A stretch of 64,000 nt of DNA from Mayfieldus sp963781495 (GTDB lineage Bacteria; Actinomycetota; Thermoleophilia; Solirubrobacterales; 70-9), in assembly GCA_963781495.1 (NCBI GenBank), contig CAWAFX010000002.1, positions 1,674,001 to 1,738,000 of the forward strand. The letters run 5' to 3'. Position numbers and translations under genes: made by a program. This document shows, in pieces, positions 15,276-23,371 of the stretch (positions within the stretch are counted from its first letter, which is position 1; the number at the start of each line of letters is the position of its first letter). The notes beneath the pieces were generated by a model that was given only the letters and a program-made list of their open reading frames with translations, did not search any database and had not been told where the DNA came from.

Positions 15276-15982
15276 GCCGCCTCGACGAGCACCGGCGCTG
15301 GCGCGCCGACCTCGCCGCCTACCTGCTGGGCTCGCTGGAGCCCGACGAGACCGCGGCCCTGCAGCTGCACCTCGAGGACTGCCTGCGCTGCCGCGACGAG
15401 CTCGACTGGCTGCGGCCGGCGATCGACGTGATCCCCGACTCGATTCCGCAGCTCGATCCCCCCAAGGCCCTGCGGGCGCGACTGCTTGCCGAGGTCCGTA
15501 GCGATGCAGCCGACGCGGCCGTGAGCCCGGCGCATGAGACCAAGCTTCGCCGGCGAGGGCCGCGTCCGGGCGGCTTGCGCGGTTTTCTCCTCCGGCCCGC
15601 AACGGCCCTCGCGGTCGTAGCGCTGGTCGTGGCGGCCTCGGTCGGTTACGAGCTCAGGGGCAATGGCGAGAGCACGAAGGTTTTCCACAGTCGCGGCGGC
15701 TCAATCGCCAAGGCGACCCTGAAGCAAAACGGTGATTCGGGAACACTGCATATGGTCGGCTTGCGGCAACTGCCTTCCTCCCAGGTCTATGAGGCCTGGG
15801 TCCAGCACGGCAAGCGCGTCGAACGGTCATCTCTCTTCGAAGCGGAGTCCGACGGGACTGCGAACGCTTCGGTGCCGCTGCATCTGAAGGGCGCCAACCA
15901 GGTGATGGTGACCGTGGAACCGAGCCATGGCACCGATCGCCCGACCTCTGCGGCGATCGTCAGCGTCCCGCTGTCCGGCTGA
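15272..15982 (+). CDS. RskA-like zinc-binding anti-sigma factor
   Basis: A 236-residue membrane anti-sigma factor. The N-terminal cytoplasmic domain has the ZAS zinc motif His33-x3-Cys37-x2-Cys40 (HLEDCLRC), which clasps the partner sigma factor. A single membrane helix at about 113-132 (ATALAVVALVVAASVGYEL) leads to an extracytoplasmic RskA-type domain of about 100 residues (LHMVGLRQLPSSQVYEAWV). ATG at 15272 is chosen over 15266 because it gives the four-base overlap with the sigma stop and better spacing to GGAGG. Release probably depends on regulated proteolysis of the outer and membrane segments; the rhomboid gene just downstream is a candidate only by position. Confidence 0.87.
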   Translation: MSRLDEHRRWRADLAAYLLGSLEPDETAALQLHLEDCLRCRDELDWLRPAIDVIPDSIPQLDPPKALRARLLAEVRSDAADAAVSPAHETKLRRRGPRPGGLRGFLLRPATALAVVALVVAASVGYELRGNGESTKVFHSRGGSIAKATLKQNGDSGTLHMVGLRQLPSSQVYEAWVQHGKRVERSSLFEAESDGTANASVPLHLKGANQVMVTVEPSHGTDRPTSAAIVSVPLSG

Positions 15983-16028
15983 GCGCACCCAGGGGACCAG
16001 CGGGCGCGTCGGTAGCCTCAGCTGCCCG

Positions 16029-16844
16029 ATGGAGACCTGCTACCGCCACCCCGACCGCGAGACCGGCGTCGCCTGCTCGAACTGCGGGCGCCCGATCTGC
16101 CCCGACTGCATGACCCCGACCCCGGTCGGGATGCGCTGCCCCGAGTGCGCCAGGCAGCGGACCAAGGTGACCAGCGGAAGCGCCGTCTTCGACCGCGCCG
16201 GGGCGATGCCAGTTACCTACTTCCTGATCGCCGTCAACGTGGTCGCCTACCTGATCGAGATCGGGTCCGGCAGCGGCGGCTTCAGCCCTTCGGGAAGCGT
16301 GGTCGTGAATTTCGGCCTCTACGCGCCGGCGGTCGCAAACGGCGACTGGTACCGGCTTCTGACCAGTGCCTTCCTGCACGCCAACCTGCTCCACATCGGC
16401 TTCAACATGTACTTCCTCTACATCCTCGGCACCCTGCTCGAGCCCGCCTTCGGCAGCGTCCGTTTCGCGGCGATGTACTTCGCCTCGCTGTTCGCGGGCT
16501 CGCTGGGAGTCGTGATCCTGGAGCCCAACGATCTCTCGCTCGGCGCCTCCGGCGCGGTGTTCGGCCTGCTCGCCGCGGCGGTCGTGATCGCGCGCGGGCG
16601 GCGGCTGGACGCGATCGCGGCCCAGCTCGGGCTGCTGCTCGTCTTCAACCTCGCGATCACCTTCGGGGCCAGCCACATCGCTGTCGGCGCGCACCTGTTC
16701 GGGGCCGGCTGCGGCCTGCTCTGCGGACTGCTGATCCTGACCGGGGACCGCGAGATCCTCGGCCGCAACCGGGTAGTGATCGAGACCGCGGTGATGGTCG
16801 GGCTGGCGATCGCAACCGCGATCGCCGGGGTCGCGCTGGCCTAG
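16029..16844 (+). CDS. Rhomboid intramembrane serine protease with N-terminal zinc finger
   Basis: A 271-residue protein. Residues 3-41 hold a B-box-like zinc module with CxxC pairs (ACSNCG, ICPDC, RCPEC). Six or seven membrane helices follow. The rhomboid dyad is Ser174 (GASGAVFG) and His222 (GAHLFG), with HANLLHIGFNMYFLY providing the conserved HxxxN oxyanion segment. It cleaves membrane-spanning substrates within the bilayer. TAGCCT 11 bases before the ATG fits an actinobacterial TAnnnT -10 and would give a near-leaderless transcript. Its stop overlaps the convergent gene by four bases. Confidence 0.9.
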   Translation: METCYRHPDRETGVACSNCGRPICPDCMTPTPVGMRCPECARQRTKVTSGSAVFDRAGAMPVTYFLIAVNVVAYLIEIGSGSGGFSPSGSVVVNFGLYAPAVANGDWYRLLTSAFLHANLLHIGFNMYFLYILGTLLEPAFGSVRFAAMYFASLFAGSLGVVILEPNDLSLGASGAVFGLLAAAVVIARGRRLDAIAAQLGLLLVFNLAITFGASHIAVGAHLFGAGCGLLCGLLILTGDREILGRNRVVIETAVMVGLAIATAIAGVALA

Positions 16845-17749
16845 CCTGGCGCGGGGGCGGCCGAGAGCAGCCGGGCCTCGACTCCGGGCGGCTTCTCGAT
16901 CCGGTCGGGATGCAGCAGGTGGGCGAGCAGCTCGACCCCGTCGACCAGGCGCGGGCCGGGGCGCGAGAACGACGATGCGGCGTCGACGGCCCAGATCGCC
17001 GGCGACCCCAGCGCCTCGAGCCGGTCGCGGTGCAGCTCGGCCTGGCGGCTCGATTCCTCGACGTAATAGCCGCAGGGCATGGCGACGACGATGTCGGGTC
17101 GCAGGCTCTCGAGGTCTGCCCAGCCGACCTCGCGCGACTTCTCGCCCCGCCGCGAGAGCAGCGGCTCGCCGCCGGCGATCTTGATCATCTCCGGCACCCA
17201 GTGGCCGCCGAGGAAGATCGGGTCGAGCCATTCCAGCGCCAGCACAGCCGGCCGCGGCTCGGCGGCGACCCGCTCGCGAACTCTCTCCAGGCGTGCCTGC
17301 AGGCCGGTGCGCAGCTCGATCCCCGCGGCGCCAACCGCGGCGGCATCGGCGAGGCGCTCAACGTCGGCGAGCACCTCGGCCAGGGTCGATGGGTCGAGAG
17401 AAAGGACCCGCGGCCGCGAGGGCAGCCGCGCGGCCGCCGCGACGATGTCCTCGTAGGACACCGCGCAGACCTCGCAGACCGCCTGGGTGACGATCAGGTC
17501 GACATCGAGCGTCGCCAGCCGCTCCTCGTCGAGCTCGTACAGCGCCCGCCCCTCTCCGGTCACCCGTTTGACCTCGGCGTCGATCTCCCGGGCCGAGAGC
17601 CCGGGCGGGATCACGGTCCGGGTCAGGTGCGGTTTGCGGCTCGCGTCGGCAGGGAAGTCACACTCGTGGGTGACGGCGGCGACGCTGTCGCCGAGGCCGA
17701 GCGCGAATAGCATCTCGGTTGCGGACGGAACCAGACTGGCGATACGCAC
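16841..17749 (-). CDS. BtuF-like cobalamin/metal-chelate binding protein
   Basis: A 302-residue protein of the helical-backbone metal-receptor fold (class III ABC binding proteins). It begins MRIASLVPSATEMLFALGLG and includes VTHECDFPADA, ALEWLDPIFLGGHWVPEM and AMPCGYYVEES, the pattern of putative cobalamin-binding proteins. Unlike BtuF or FhuD it has no signal peptide or lipobox, and no permease or ATPase gene adjoins, so a cytoplasmic corrinoid-binding role rather than transport is plausible. GTG start. The divergent pterin dehydratase gene starts 11 bases away. Confidence 0.8.
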   Translation of the reverse strand: MRIASLVPSATEMLFALGLGDSVAAVTHECDFPADASRKPHLTRTVIPPGLSAREIDAEVKRVTGEGRALYELDEERLATLDVDLIVTQAVCEVCAVSYEDIVAAAARLPSRPRVLSLDPSTLAEVLADVERLADAAAVGAAGIELRTGLQARLERVRERVAAEPRPAVLALEWLDPIFLGGHWVPEMIKIAGGEPLLSRRGEKSREVGWADLESLRPDIVVAMPCGYYVEESSRQAELHRDRLEALGSPAIWAVDAASSFSRPGPRLVDGVELLAHLLHPDRIEKPPGVEARLLSAAPAPG

Positions 17750-17760
17750 GGGAGGTCAAT

Positions 17761-18039
17761 ATGGCACTTCTCTCAGACTCGGATATCGAGCAGCGCCTCG
17801 AGCGGCTTGACGGCTGGACCCGAGACGGGGACGCGATCACGAAGACATTCGAGAACGGCGACTTCGTCGGCTCGGTGAAGTTCGTCGACTCCCTGGTCGA
17901 GCCGGCCGAGGGGATGGGACACCACCCCGATCTCGAGCTCTCCTGGGACAAGGTGACGGTGCGGATCACCAACCACGCCGAGGGCGGGCTGACCGAGAAC
18001 GATTTCGAACTGGCGGGCAAGGTCGACGCCCTGCGCTGA
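17761..18039 (+). CDS. phhB: Pterin-4a-carbinolamine dehydratase
   Basis: A 92-residue protein, the normal size of PCD/DCoH. The active-site signature is GMGHHPDLELSWDKVTVRI followed by TNHAEGGLTENDFELA, with the His-His-Pro and Asp pattern required for dehydration of 4a-hydroxytetrahydrobiopterin. GGAGG lies six bases before the ATG. In bacteria it recycles pterin for aromatic amino-acid hydroxylases or acts in folate and molybdopterin-related chemistry; no hydroxylase gene is in view. Confidence 0.9.
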   Translation: MALLSDSDIEQRLERLDGWTRDGDAITKTFENGDFVGSVKFVDSLVEPAEGMGHHPDLELSWDKVTVRITNHAEGGLTENDFELAGKVDALR

Positions 18040-18054
18040 CGGCGCCCGGCTCGG

Positions 18055-19152
18055 CTACCAGGCGATTCCGGCCGAGTCGACCCGGCCCTTCCCGGCCCGA
18101 TCGAGACCGGCGAGGGTCTGTCTCAGCTTGCGGCGCGAGCGCACCTGGCGCCGGTCGGCGAGCGCGAGCCACTCGAGGCTGCCCGCACGCACCCCAAGCA
18201 GGAGGCGCCTGCCGCGCCTGGGAGCTGCCTCGAAGACGAGCAAGTCGCCGAGCCGCAACGCAAAGGAGGCGTCGAGCGCTTCCCGAGCATCCTTTCCGGC
18301 CACCCCAGGGTGCACGGAACCGATGTAATCCTGGCGGCTCGTGGTGAGGATCGCCGCGACGACCTCTTGGCCCGCGGCGGGCGGGCGGCCGCGATCGCCG
18401 AGCGGGCCGGAGCCATACGCGATCCGAAGCTGGCCGCCACCGGTGACGTCGAAGCGCTCGGTCCCGGCCAGCGTCTCGTGAGCGGGCCCATTGACCTCGT
18501 GCAGGGCGACGCGGGGCTCGCGCAGGGTGAACGGTCCGATCGTCCGCCGGCCGATCGGGCCGGCGGGCATCGTGTGGTAGTAGACCTGGGCCCGCTTGGC
18601 CGGCGTGTCGACCTTCGCGGCGCAGCTGGGGTCGCCCTGCGTCGAGCCGGTGACGTATGCGCCTCCACCGCCGCCCTGACTGAGGTAGGGCTGGAAGTCG
18701 GCCGGCGCGTAGGGCCTTCCGTCCATCGGCTGGCCGCCGAGCCGGAAGTTCGCCAGATTGGCGCCGCCCGACGCAGCCGCCTTGTCGAAGAAGTAGCTGC
18801 CGTCCCAATGCCATAGCTCCGGCGCGGTTCCCTGGACGATCGACCCGGTCCAGTGGTCGCGCTGGAAGTAGAAGCACTTGGGAGCTGCCGCTGCAACCCG
18901 AGCGGGCTCCTTCGAAAGGAAGTCGAAGATGCCGAAGTCGGTGACGTTCTGCTGCGTCTTGTCGAACTCGACGCAGAACGGGTCTGCGTCGGGATGGGGA
19001 AAGTCGGTGCCGGTCCCCACGTCCTGGAGCTGGCAGTTGAAGGGCGAGTGACCGTCGTAAGGCGCGTATGGCTGCGCCATCGCGGCCGGCCCGACGGCCG
19101 CCAAGACAATCGCCAGCGCTGCCCCGAGGATGATTCGCGCCCTTCTCGACAT
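18055..19152 (-). CDS. Secreted protein of unknown function
   Basis: A 365-residue protein that I do not recognise. Residues 1-27 are a Sec signal peptide (SRRARIILG, then an Ala/Val-rich core, ending PAAMAQ). The mature part has four Cys residues that could pair (NCQL, PFCVEF, PKCFYF, PSCAAK) and aromatic-rich segments such as ELWHWDGSYFF. The C-terminal about 60 residues are Arg-rich. The start ATG is preceded by GGGG. It is divergent from the GMC-oxidoreductase operon across a 109-bp region with an inverted repeat, so shared regulation is possible. Confidence 0.7.
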   Translation of the reverse strand: MSRRARIILGAALAIVLAAVGPAAMAQPYAPYDGHSPFNCQLQDVGTGTDFPHPDADPFCVEFDKTQQNVTDFGIFDFLSKEPARVAAAAPKCFYFQRDHWTGSIVQGTAPELWHWDGSYFFDKAAASGGANLANFRLGGQPMDGRPYAPADFQPYLSQGGGGGAYVTGSTQGDPSCAAKVDTPAKRAQVYYHTMPAGPIGRRTIGPFTLREPRVALHEVNGPAHETLAGTERFDVTGGGQLRIAYGSGPLGDRGRPPAAGQEVVAAILTTSRQDYIGSVHPGVAGKDAREALDASFALRLGDLLVFEAAPRRGRRLLLGVRAGSLEWLALADRRQVRSRRKLRQTLAGLDRAGKGRVDSAGIAW

Positions 19153-19194
19153 ACCCCGGTCGGCAAGGTAGCGGGCCGGAGGCGGAACTACCAG

Positions 19195-19222
19195 CGACAA
19201 CCGGACGTCGAACGGTTGGTCG
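19195..19222. promoter_or_regulatory. Inverted repeat in a divergent promoter region
   Basis: CGACAACCG and CGGTTGGTCG form an imperfect inverted repeat with a 9-nt spacer (one base inserted). It sits between the divergent secreted-protein and GMC-partner genes, a natural operator position. The regulator is unknown. Confidence 0.35.
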
Positions 19223-19261
19223 TTGCGGGTCGGCCGCACTACCGCTACTTTGCTCGCCGGG

Positions 19262-19960
19262 ATGGCGCAGACGGGGCGGGTGGTTCGCAACGAGGTGGCG
19301 GTGCTGCTTTCGCGGCGTCAGCTGCTCCAGCGCGCCGGCGTCCTCGGCCTCGGCGCAGCGGTCGCATCTGCGCTTCCCCTGGCCCAGCAGCTCGCGGCCC
19401 CGGCTGACGCGAGCGCCGCCGACCCGATCCTCACCGACGCCACCCTGCAGGCGTTCTTCGACACGATCATCCCCGGTCGCAAGGCGCAGTCGACCGACCT
19501 CGGCAATGCGATCCATCCCGATGCGATCGCGGGAGTCGACCCGGAGCCGGGCGCGGTGGAGGCCGACGCGCTGTTGCTCGCCCACCATCCGAAGGTCGGC
19601 TTCGACGCGCTTGCGCCCGTCTTCCTCGCCGAGCTGGAGGCCCGATCGCTGGCCCACGTGCCGACCACGCTGGGCCTGGGCGCCGTCGGTGACTTCCTGC
19701 ATCTCGACTACGAGAGCCGCCAGGCGGTCTGCCTCGAGGGGCTGGCCCAATCGAACCCGACCCGCATCGTCTGGGAGGCCGCAGCAGCGATCCCGTTCAC
19801 TGCCTTCTGCGCTGCGGCGACCCAGATCAACCCGACCTCGGCGACCGCCAGCGGCTACCGGGTGATGGGGCACCCGGGCACTGCCCCCCACGGCTACAGC
19901 GACTTCTCCTTCCGCCGCCGGCTCGCGCACGGCCGCACCAAGAAGGGATACCTGCCGTGA
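19262..19960 (+). CDS. Tat-signal small partner of a GMC oxidoreductase
   Basis: A 232-residue protein, probably the equivalent of gluconate-dehydrogenase subunit 3-type proteins. SRRQLLQRAG near residues 17-26 followed by LGLGAAVASALPLAQQL is a twin-arginine signal. The mature region contains DATLQAFFDTIIPGRK, typical of this partner family, and ends in a basic tail. Its stop overlaps the GMC gene start (GTGA). The partner is thought to assist export or stability of the flavoprotein, which has no signal of its own. Start is uncertain: GTG at 19223 and GTGs just downstream are alternatives. Confidence 0.75.
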   Translation: MAQTGRVVRNEVAVLLSRRQLLQRAGVLGLGAAVASALPLAQQLAAPADASAADPILTDATLQAFFDTIIPGRKAQSTDLGNAIHPDAIAGVDPEPGAVEADALLLAHHPKVGFDALAPVFLAELEARSLAHVPTTLGLGAVGDFLHLDYESRQAVCLEGLAQSNPTRIVWEAAAAIPFTAFCAAATQINPTSATASGYRVMGHPGTAPHGYSDFSFRRRLAHGRTKKGYLP

Positions 19961-21624
19961 GCGAGCGAGTCGACGTCTGCGTCGTCGGCTCCGGCTTCGG
20001 CGGCTCGATCTCCGCCTGGCGCCTGGCCGAGCTCTACCGGGCCCACGATCAGGACCCCAGCGTGCTCGTCCTCGAACGCGGCCTGCGCAAGGGCCACACC
20101 GACTTTCGCCAGTCGATGGACATCGACAACCTCTCCGACATCTACGGCCTGATCCAGGGTCAGGGCGCGCAGGTGCTGGTCGCCAACCTGGTCGGCGGTG
20201 GCTCAAACCTCTATCTGGCGGCCTCCCTGCGGGCGCCGCGAGAGATCTTCAACCGGCGCGACCACCGTCCCGACGACGGCCCCGACCGGCGCATGTGGCC
20301 GGGCCAGATAAGCCGCCACAGCCTCGATCCCTTCTACCACCGCGCCGAGCTGGGCCTGCGGGTCCGCCAGCCGTCCTGGAAAGAGGTCTCACGGTCGGGA
20401 GGTCTGTGGGCGGCGACGCTGCACGACGCGGGTCACACCTGTGACCGCGTCCCGGTGGCGATCGACTTCGAGCGCTGCGTCGACGCGAAGTGGTGCTACA
20501 CGGGCTGCGTCTTCGGGGCCAAGAACTCGCTGATCACCAACTACCTCGGCTCGGCGGAGCGAGCCGGGGTGGAGGTTCGGCCGCTGATCCAGGTCAACGA
20601 GATCAGCGAATCGAGCGCACGCCCCTATCGATATCTGGTTAAGTCGGTGCAGATCGACCCGGCGACGGGACAGGCCGCCGGCTCGGTCGAGGACGTCGAG
20701 TGCAAGGTGCTGATCCTCGCCGCCGGCGCGATGGGGACGCCGCCGATCCTGATGCGCTCGCGCCAGAACGGCGCCCTGCCCTCGATCTCGTCGCAGGTCG
20801 GGAAGCACCTCGGCGTCAACGGAGATCACGTGGCGGCGATCGAGTACGACCCCAACCGCGTCCGCGACGTGCTCGGGCTTTCGGGCGGCGCCCAGTTCTA
20901 CAAGGGCAAGCCGATCACCACGATGAGCTACGACTGGTACGCGAAGCGGCGCCCGCACCGCTTCGACGGCACCCGCTTCACACTGCAGGAGATACTGCTC
21001 TCGCAGCTGACCAACTTCCTCTACGACGACGGCCGCGACCCGGAGGGCGAGCCGTCATGGTGGGGGCGCCAGAAGAAGCAGTCGATCTCGACCTGGAGCG
21101 ACCACATCGAGATCCTGGCGATGGTCGAGGACACGCATGACGGCGAGTTCATCGCCGTACCGCCGACCGGCGGCGACTATGTCCGCCCCGACGCCGGGCC
21201 GATCGGCGTCGGCCTGTTCAACTACAGCCTCTCGGAGCAGTCGATCCAGGTGCGCGAGCGCGCCAACGAGACGATCCGCTCGCTGGTCGAGCGGCGCGGC
21301 CTGGGCAGGTTCCTGGAGATGACCGAGACGCCCGGCGTGTACGCGGCGCATCCGCTCGGCGGCTGCCGGATGGCCACCTCGCCGGACTTCGGGGTCACCG
21401 ACCATCGCTGCGAGGTCTTCGGATACGAGGGGCTGTTCTGCATGGATTCTTCGGCCATCCCGACGAGCCTCGGCGTGAATCCTTCGCTGACGATCTCGGC
21501 GGTCTGCGAGCGGGCCGCCGCGAGCCTGGTCGGCAGGGGCGCCGACTTCGACCTTCCGAAGCCGCCGCCGGAGCTCAAGCACCGGCCACCCGGCGTCCAC
21601 GTGGGCCCTCGCCGCCACCCTTAG
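19957..21624 (+). CDS. GMC-family FAD oxidoreductase (cholesterol-oxidase-like)
   Basis: A 555-residue flavoprotein. The FAD-binding motif VVGSGFGGSISAWRL is at 9-23, and LERG follows at the end of the second strand. The C-terminal GMC signatures are HPLGGCRM and DSSAIPTSLGVNPSLTISAV. Length and motifs fit cholesterol oxidase or 3-ketosteroid/alcohol dehydrogenase branches. It lacks a signal peptide and is co-translated with a Tat-signal partner, so export as a complex by hitchhiking is plausible. The substrate is probably a sterol or long-chain alcohol, which is inference. GTG start. Confidence 0.85.
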   Translation: MSERVDVCVVGSGFGGSISAWRLAELYRAHDQDPSVLVLERGLRKGHTDFRQSMDIDNLSDIYGLIQGQGAQVLVANLVGGGSNLYLAASLRAPREIFNRRDHRPDDGPDRRMWPGQISRHSLDPFYHRAELGLRVRQPSWKEVSRSGGLWAATLHDAGHTCDRVPVAIDFERCVDAKWCYTGCVFGAKNSLITNYLGSAERAGVEVRPLIQVNEISESSARPYRYLVKSVQIDPATGQAAGSVEDVECKVLILAAGAMGTPPILMRSRQNGALPSISSQVGKHLGVNGDHVAAIEYDPNRVRDVLGLSGGAQFYKGKPITTMSYDWYAKRRPHRFDGTRFTLQEILLSQLTNFLYDDGRDPEGEPSWWGRQKKQSISTWSDHIEILAMVEDTHDGEFIAVPPTGGDYVRPDAGPIGVGLFNYSLSEQSIQVRERANETIRSLVERRGLGRFLEMTETPGVYAAHPLGGCRMATSPDFGVTDHRCEVFGYEGLFCMDSSAIPTSLGVNPSLTISAVCERAAASLVGRGADFDLPKPPPELKHRPPGVHVGPRRHP

Positions 21625-21751
21625 ACGCGGCCAAAGTCGACGCGGCCCCGGCTGCTAAGTTGAGCCGGCCGGCGATGGCAGACGACGACGACCGCCCGCG
21701 AAGTACCAGGCCGCATAGGCGCCCGCCACGTCCTCGCAGGGGAGGCCGTAG

Positions 21752-23071
21752 ATGACCGCGGTGCTGCTGGTTCTTCTGCTGCTGCTGATCGCGCTGAACG
21801 GGCTCTTCGTGGCGGCCGAGATCGGTCTGGTGCGCTCGCGCAGCTCGCGGCTCGAAGCGCTGGCGGACGAGGGGCGCCGGGGAGCCCGGGAGGCGCTGGA
21901 CCAGGTTGACCATCTCTCCGAGTACATCGCCGCCTGCCAGGTCGGGATCACCCTCTGCTCGATCGGGATCGGCTTCCTCGGCGAGCCCTCGCTGGCCAAG
22001 CTCCTGGAACCGGTGTTCGGGACCCTCTCGCACGCCGTCGCGGCGACGATCGCCGTCTTCCTGGCCTTCCTGATCGTCACCTCGCTGCACATCACCTTCG
22101 GCGAGCTGACGCCGAAGCTGCTCTCGATCGCCAACACCGAGGGCACCGCCGCCCGGCTTTCCCGGCCCCTGGGGCTCTTCCGCCGCATCAGCGCACCGTT
22201 CACGATCGGCCTGACCGGGGTCGCGAACGCGGTCGTGCGCCTGTTCGGCGTTCGCCCCGACGAGCTCGGCGATGACCCCTCGCCGGAGGACATCAAGGTC
22301 CTGATCGCGCAGTCTTCGCAGACCAGGGGCGGCACGCTGGACCCCGGCGAAGCGGGGATGCTGACCGGCGTCTTCCATCTCCACGAGCAGCAGGCACGCG
22401 AGGTGATGACGCCGATTCCGGCCGTCGTCACGGTCGACGGCTCCGAGAACGTCGAGACCGCGCTGCGCCGCTGCGTGACCTCCGGCCACACCCGGCTGGT
22501 CGTGACCGAGGACGAGAATCCGGACCGGATCAAGGGAATCGTCCACAACAACGGCCTGGCGCGGCTCTACATGAACGAGGGGCCGGACGCCCCGATCGAA
22601 GGCGCGATCCGCGATGCCCTGATCGTCCCCGAGACGCGGCCGCTCGACGACCTGCTGCAGGACCTGCAGCGGCAGCGGACCTCGATCTCGGTCGTCGTCG
22701 ACGAATACGGCCGCACGGTCGGGCTGGTCACCGTCGAGGACATCCTCGAGGAGGTCGTGGGAGAGATCGAGGACGAGACCGATCCCCGCGCCTCGGCGAT
22801 GCGGCGGCTCAGCAACGGCGAGTGGTTCGTCCGCGGCCATGTCTCGCTGGGCGACCTCGAGGACGCCGGGATCGAGCTTCCGGTCGAGACCGACGCCTAC
22901 AACTCGGTCGGCGGCTACGTCTTCGCCGAGCTCGGCCGGCTGCCGAAGCGCGGCGACACGATCAGCGCCGACGGCTACGAGATCAGGGTCGAATCGGTGC
23001 GCGAGAACCGGATCGAGGCATTGCGGATCAAGGCCCGGGCCGACCTCGATTCCGTCCGCCGCGACGCTTAG
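21752..23071 (+). CDS. CNNM/CorC-type membrane protein with paired CBS domains
   Basis: A 439-residue protein. The N-terminal DUF21 region (about 1-200) has three or four membrane helices. A CBS pair follows (about 215-335; PIPAVVTVDGSENVETAL and SISVVVDEYGRTVGLVTVED), then a CorC/HlyC transporter-associated domain (about 350-430). Members are implicated in magnesium or cobalt efflux or its regulation and in membrane-stress resistance; the older name haemolysin C is misleading. GGAGG lies six bases before the ATG. Confidence 0.88.
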   Translation: MTAVLLVLLLLLIALNGLFVAAEIGLVRSRSSRLEALADEGRRGAREALDQVDHLSEYIAACQVGITLCSIGIGFLGEPSLAKLLEPVFGTLSHAVAATIAVFLAFLIVTSLHITFGELTPKLLSIANTEGTAARLSRPLGLFRRISAPFTIGLTGVANAVVRLFGVRPDELGDDPSPEDIKVLIAQSSQTRGGTLDPGEAGMLTGVFHLHEQQAREVMTPIPAVVTVDGSENVETALRRCVTSGHTRLVVTEDENPDRIKGIVHNNGLARLYMNEGPDAPIEGAIRDALIVPETRPLDDLLQDLQRQRTSISVVVDEYGRTVGLVTVEDILEEVVGEIEDETDPRASAMRRLSNGEWFVRGHVSLGDLEDAGIELPVETDAYNSVGGYVFAELGRLPKRGDTISADGYEIRVESVRENRIEALRIKARADLDSVRRDA

Positions 23072-23112
23072 CCTGCCGCTTCGACCCTGACCTTCCACCT
23101 CCCGGAGGCGCG

Positions 23113-23352
23113 ATGTGGGTCGTACGCCTAACCGATAAGCAGCTCGAGGTACTCAGGGCGCTGCTGCGCTCCGAGCAGCATCTCGGCCCCGCCCTGCAGG
23201 GGGCACTCGAAGGGCTCGACCTGGCCCGCTGGGACGACCTTCCCGAGGCCGAACTGCCCTGGCAGGAAGTCGCCGAGGCCGCCAGCCGCCAGGGGATTTC
23301 GGAGGCGGACGTGATCTGGGACCTCAGCGGCCGCCGCCGCGCCAGCGCCTAG
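23113..23352 (+). CDS. Small conserved cytoplasmic protein
   Basis: A 79-residue protein with GGAGG spaced five bases from its ATG. It begins MWVVRLTDKQLEVLRALLRS and contains EAASRQGISEADVIWDLSGR. No Cys, membrane helix or known domain is visible; it looks alpha-helical and acidic. Position 40 bases after the CBS-domain gene suggests co-transcription. I do not recognise it. Confidence 0.68.
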   Translation: MWVVRLTDKQLEVLRALLRSEQHLGPALQGALEGLDLARWDDLPEAELPWQEVAEAASRQGISEADVIWDLSGRRRASA

Positions 23353-23371
23353 ACGCCGCTGCAAACCGGCC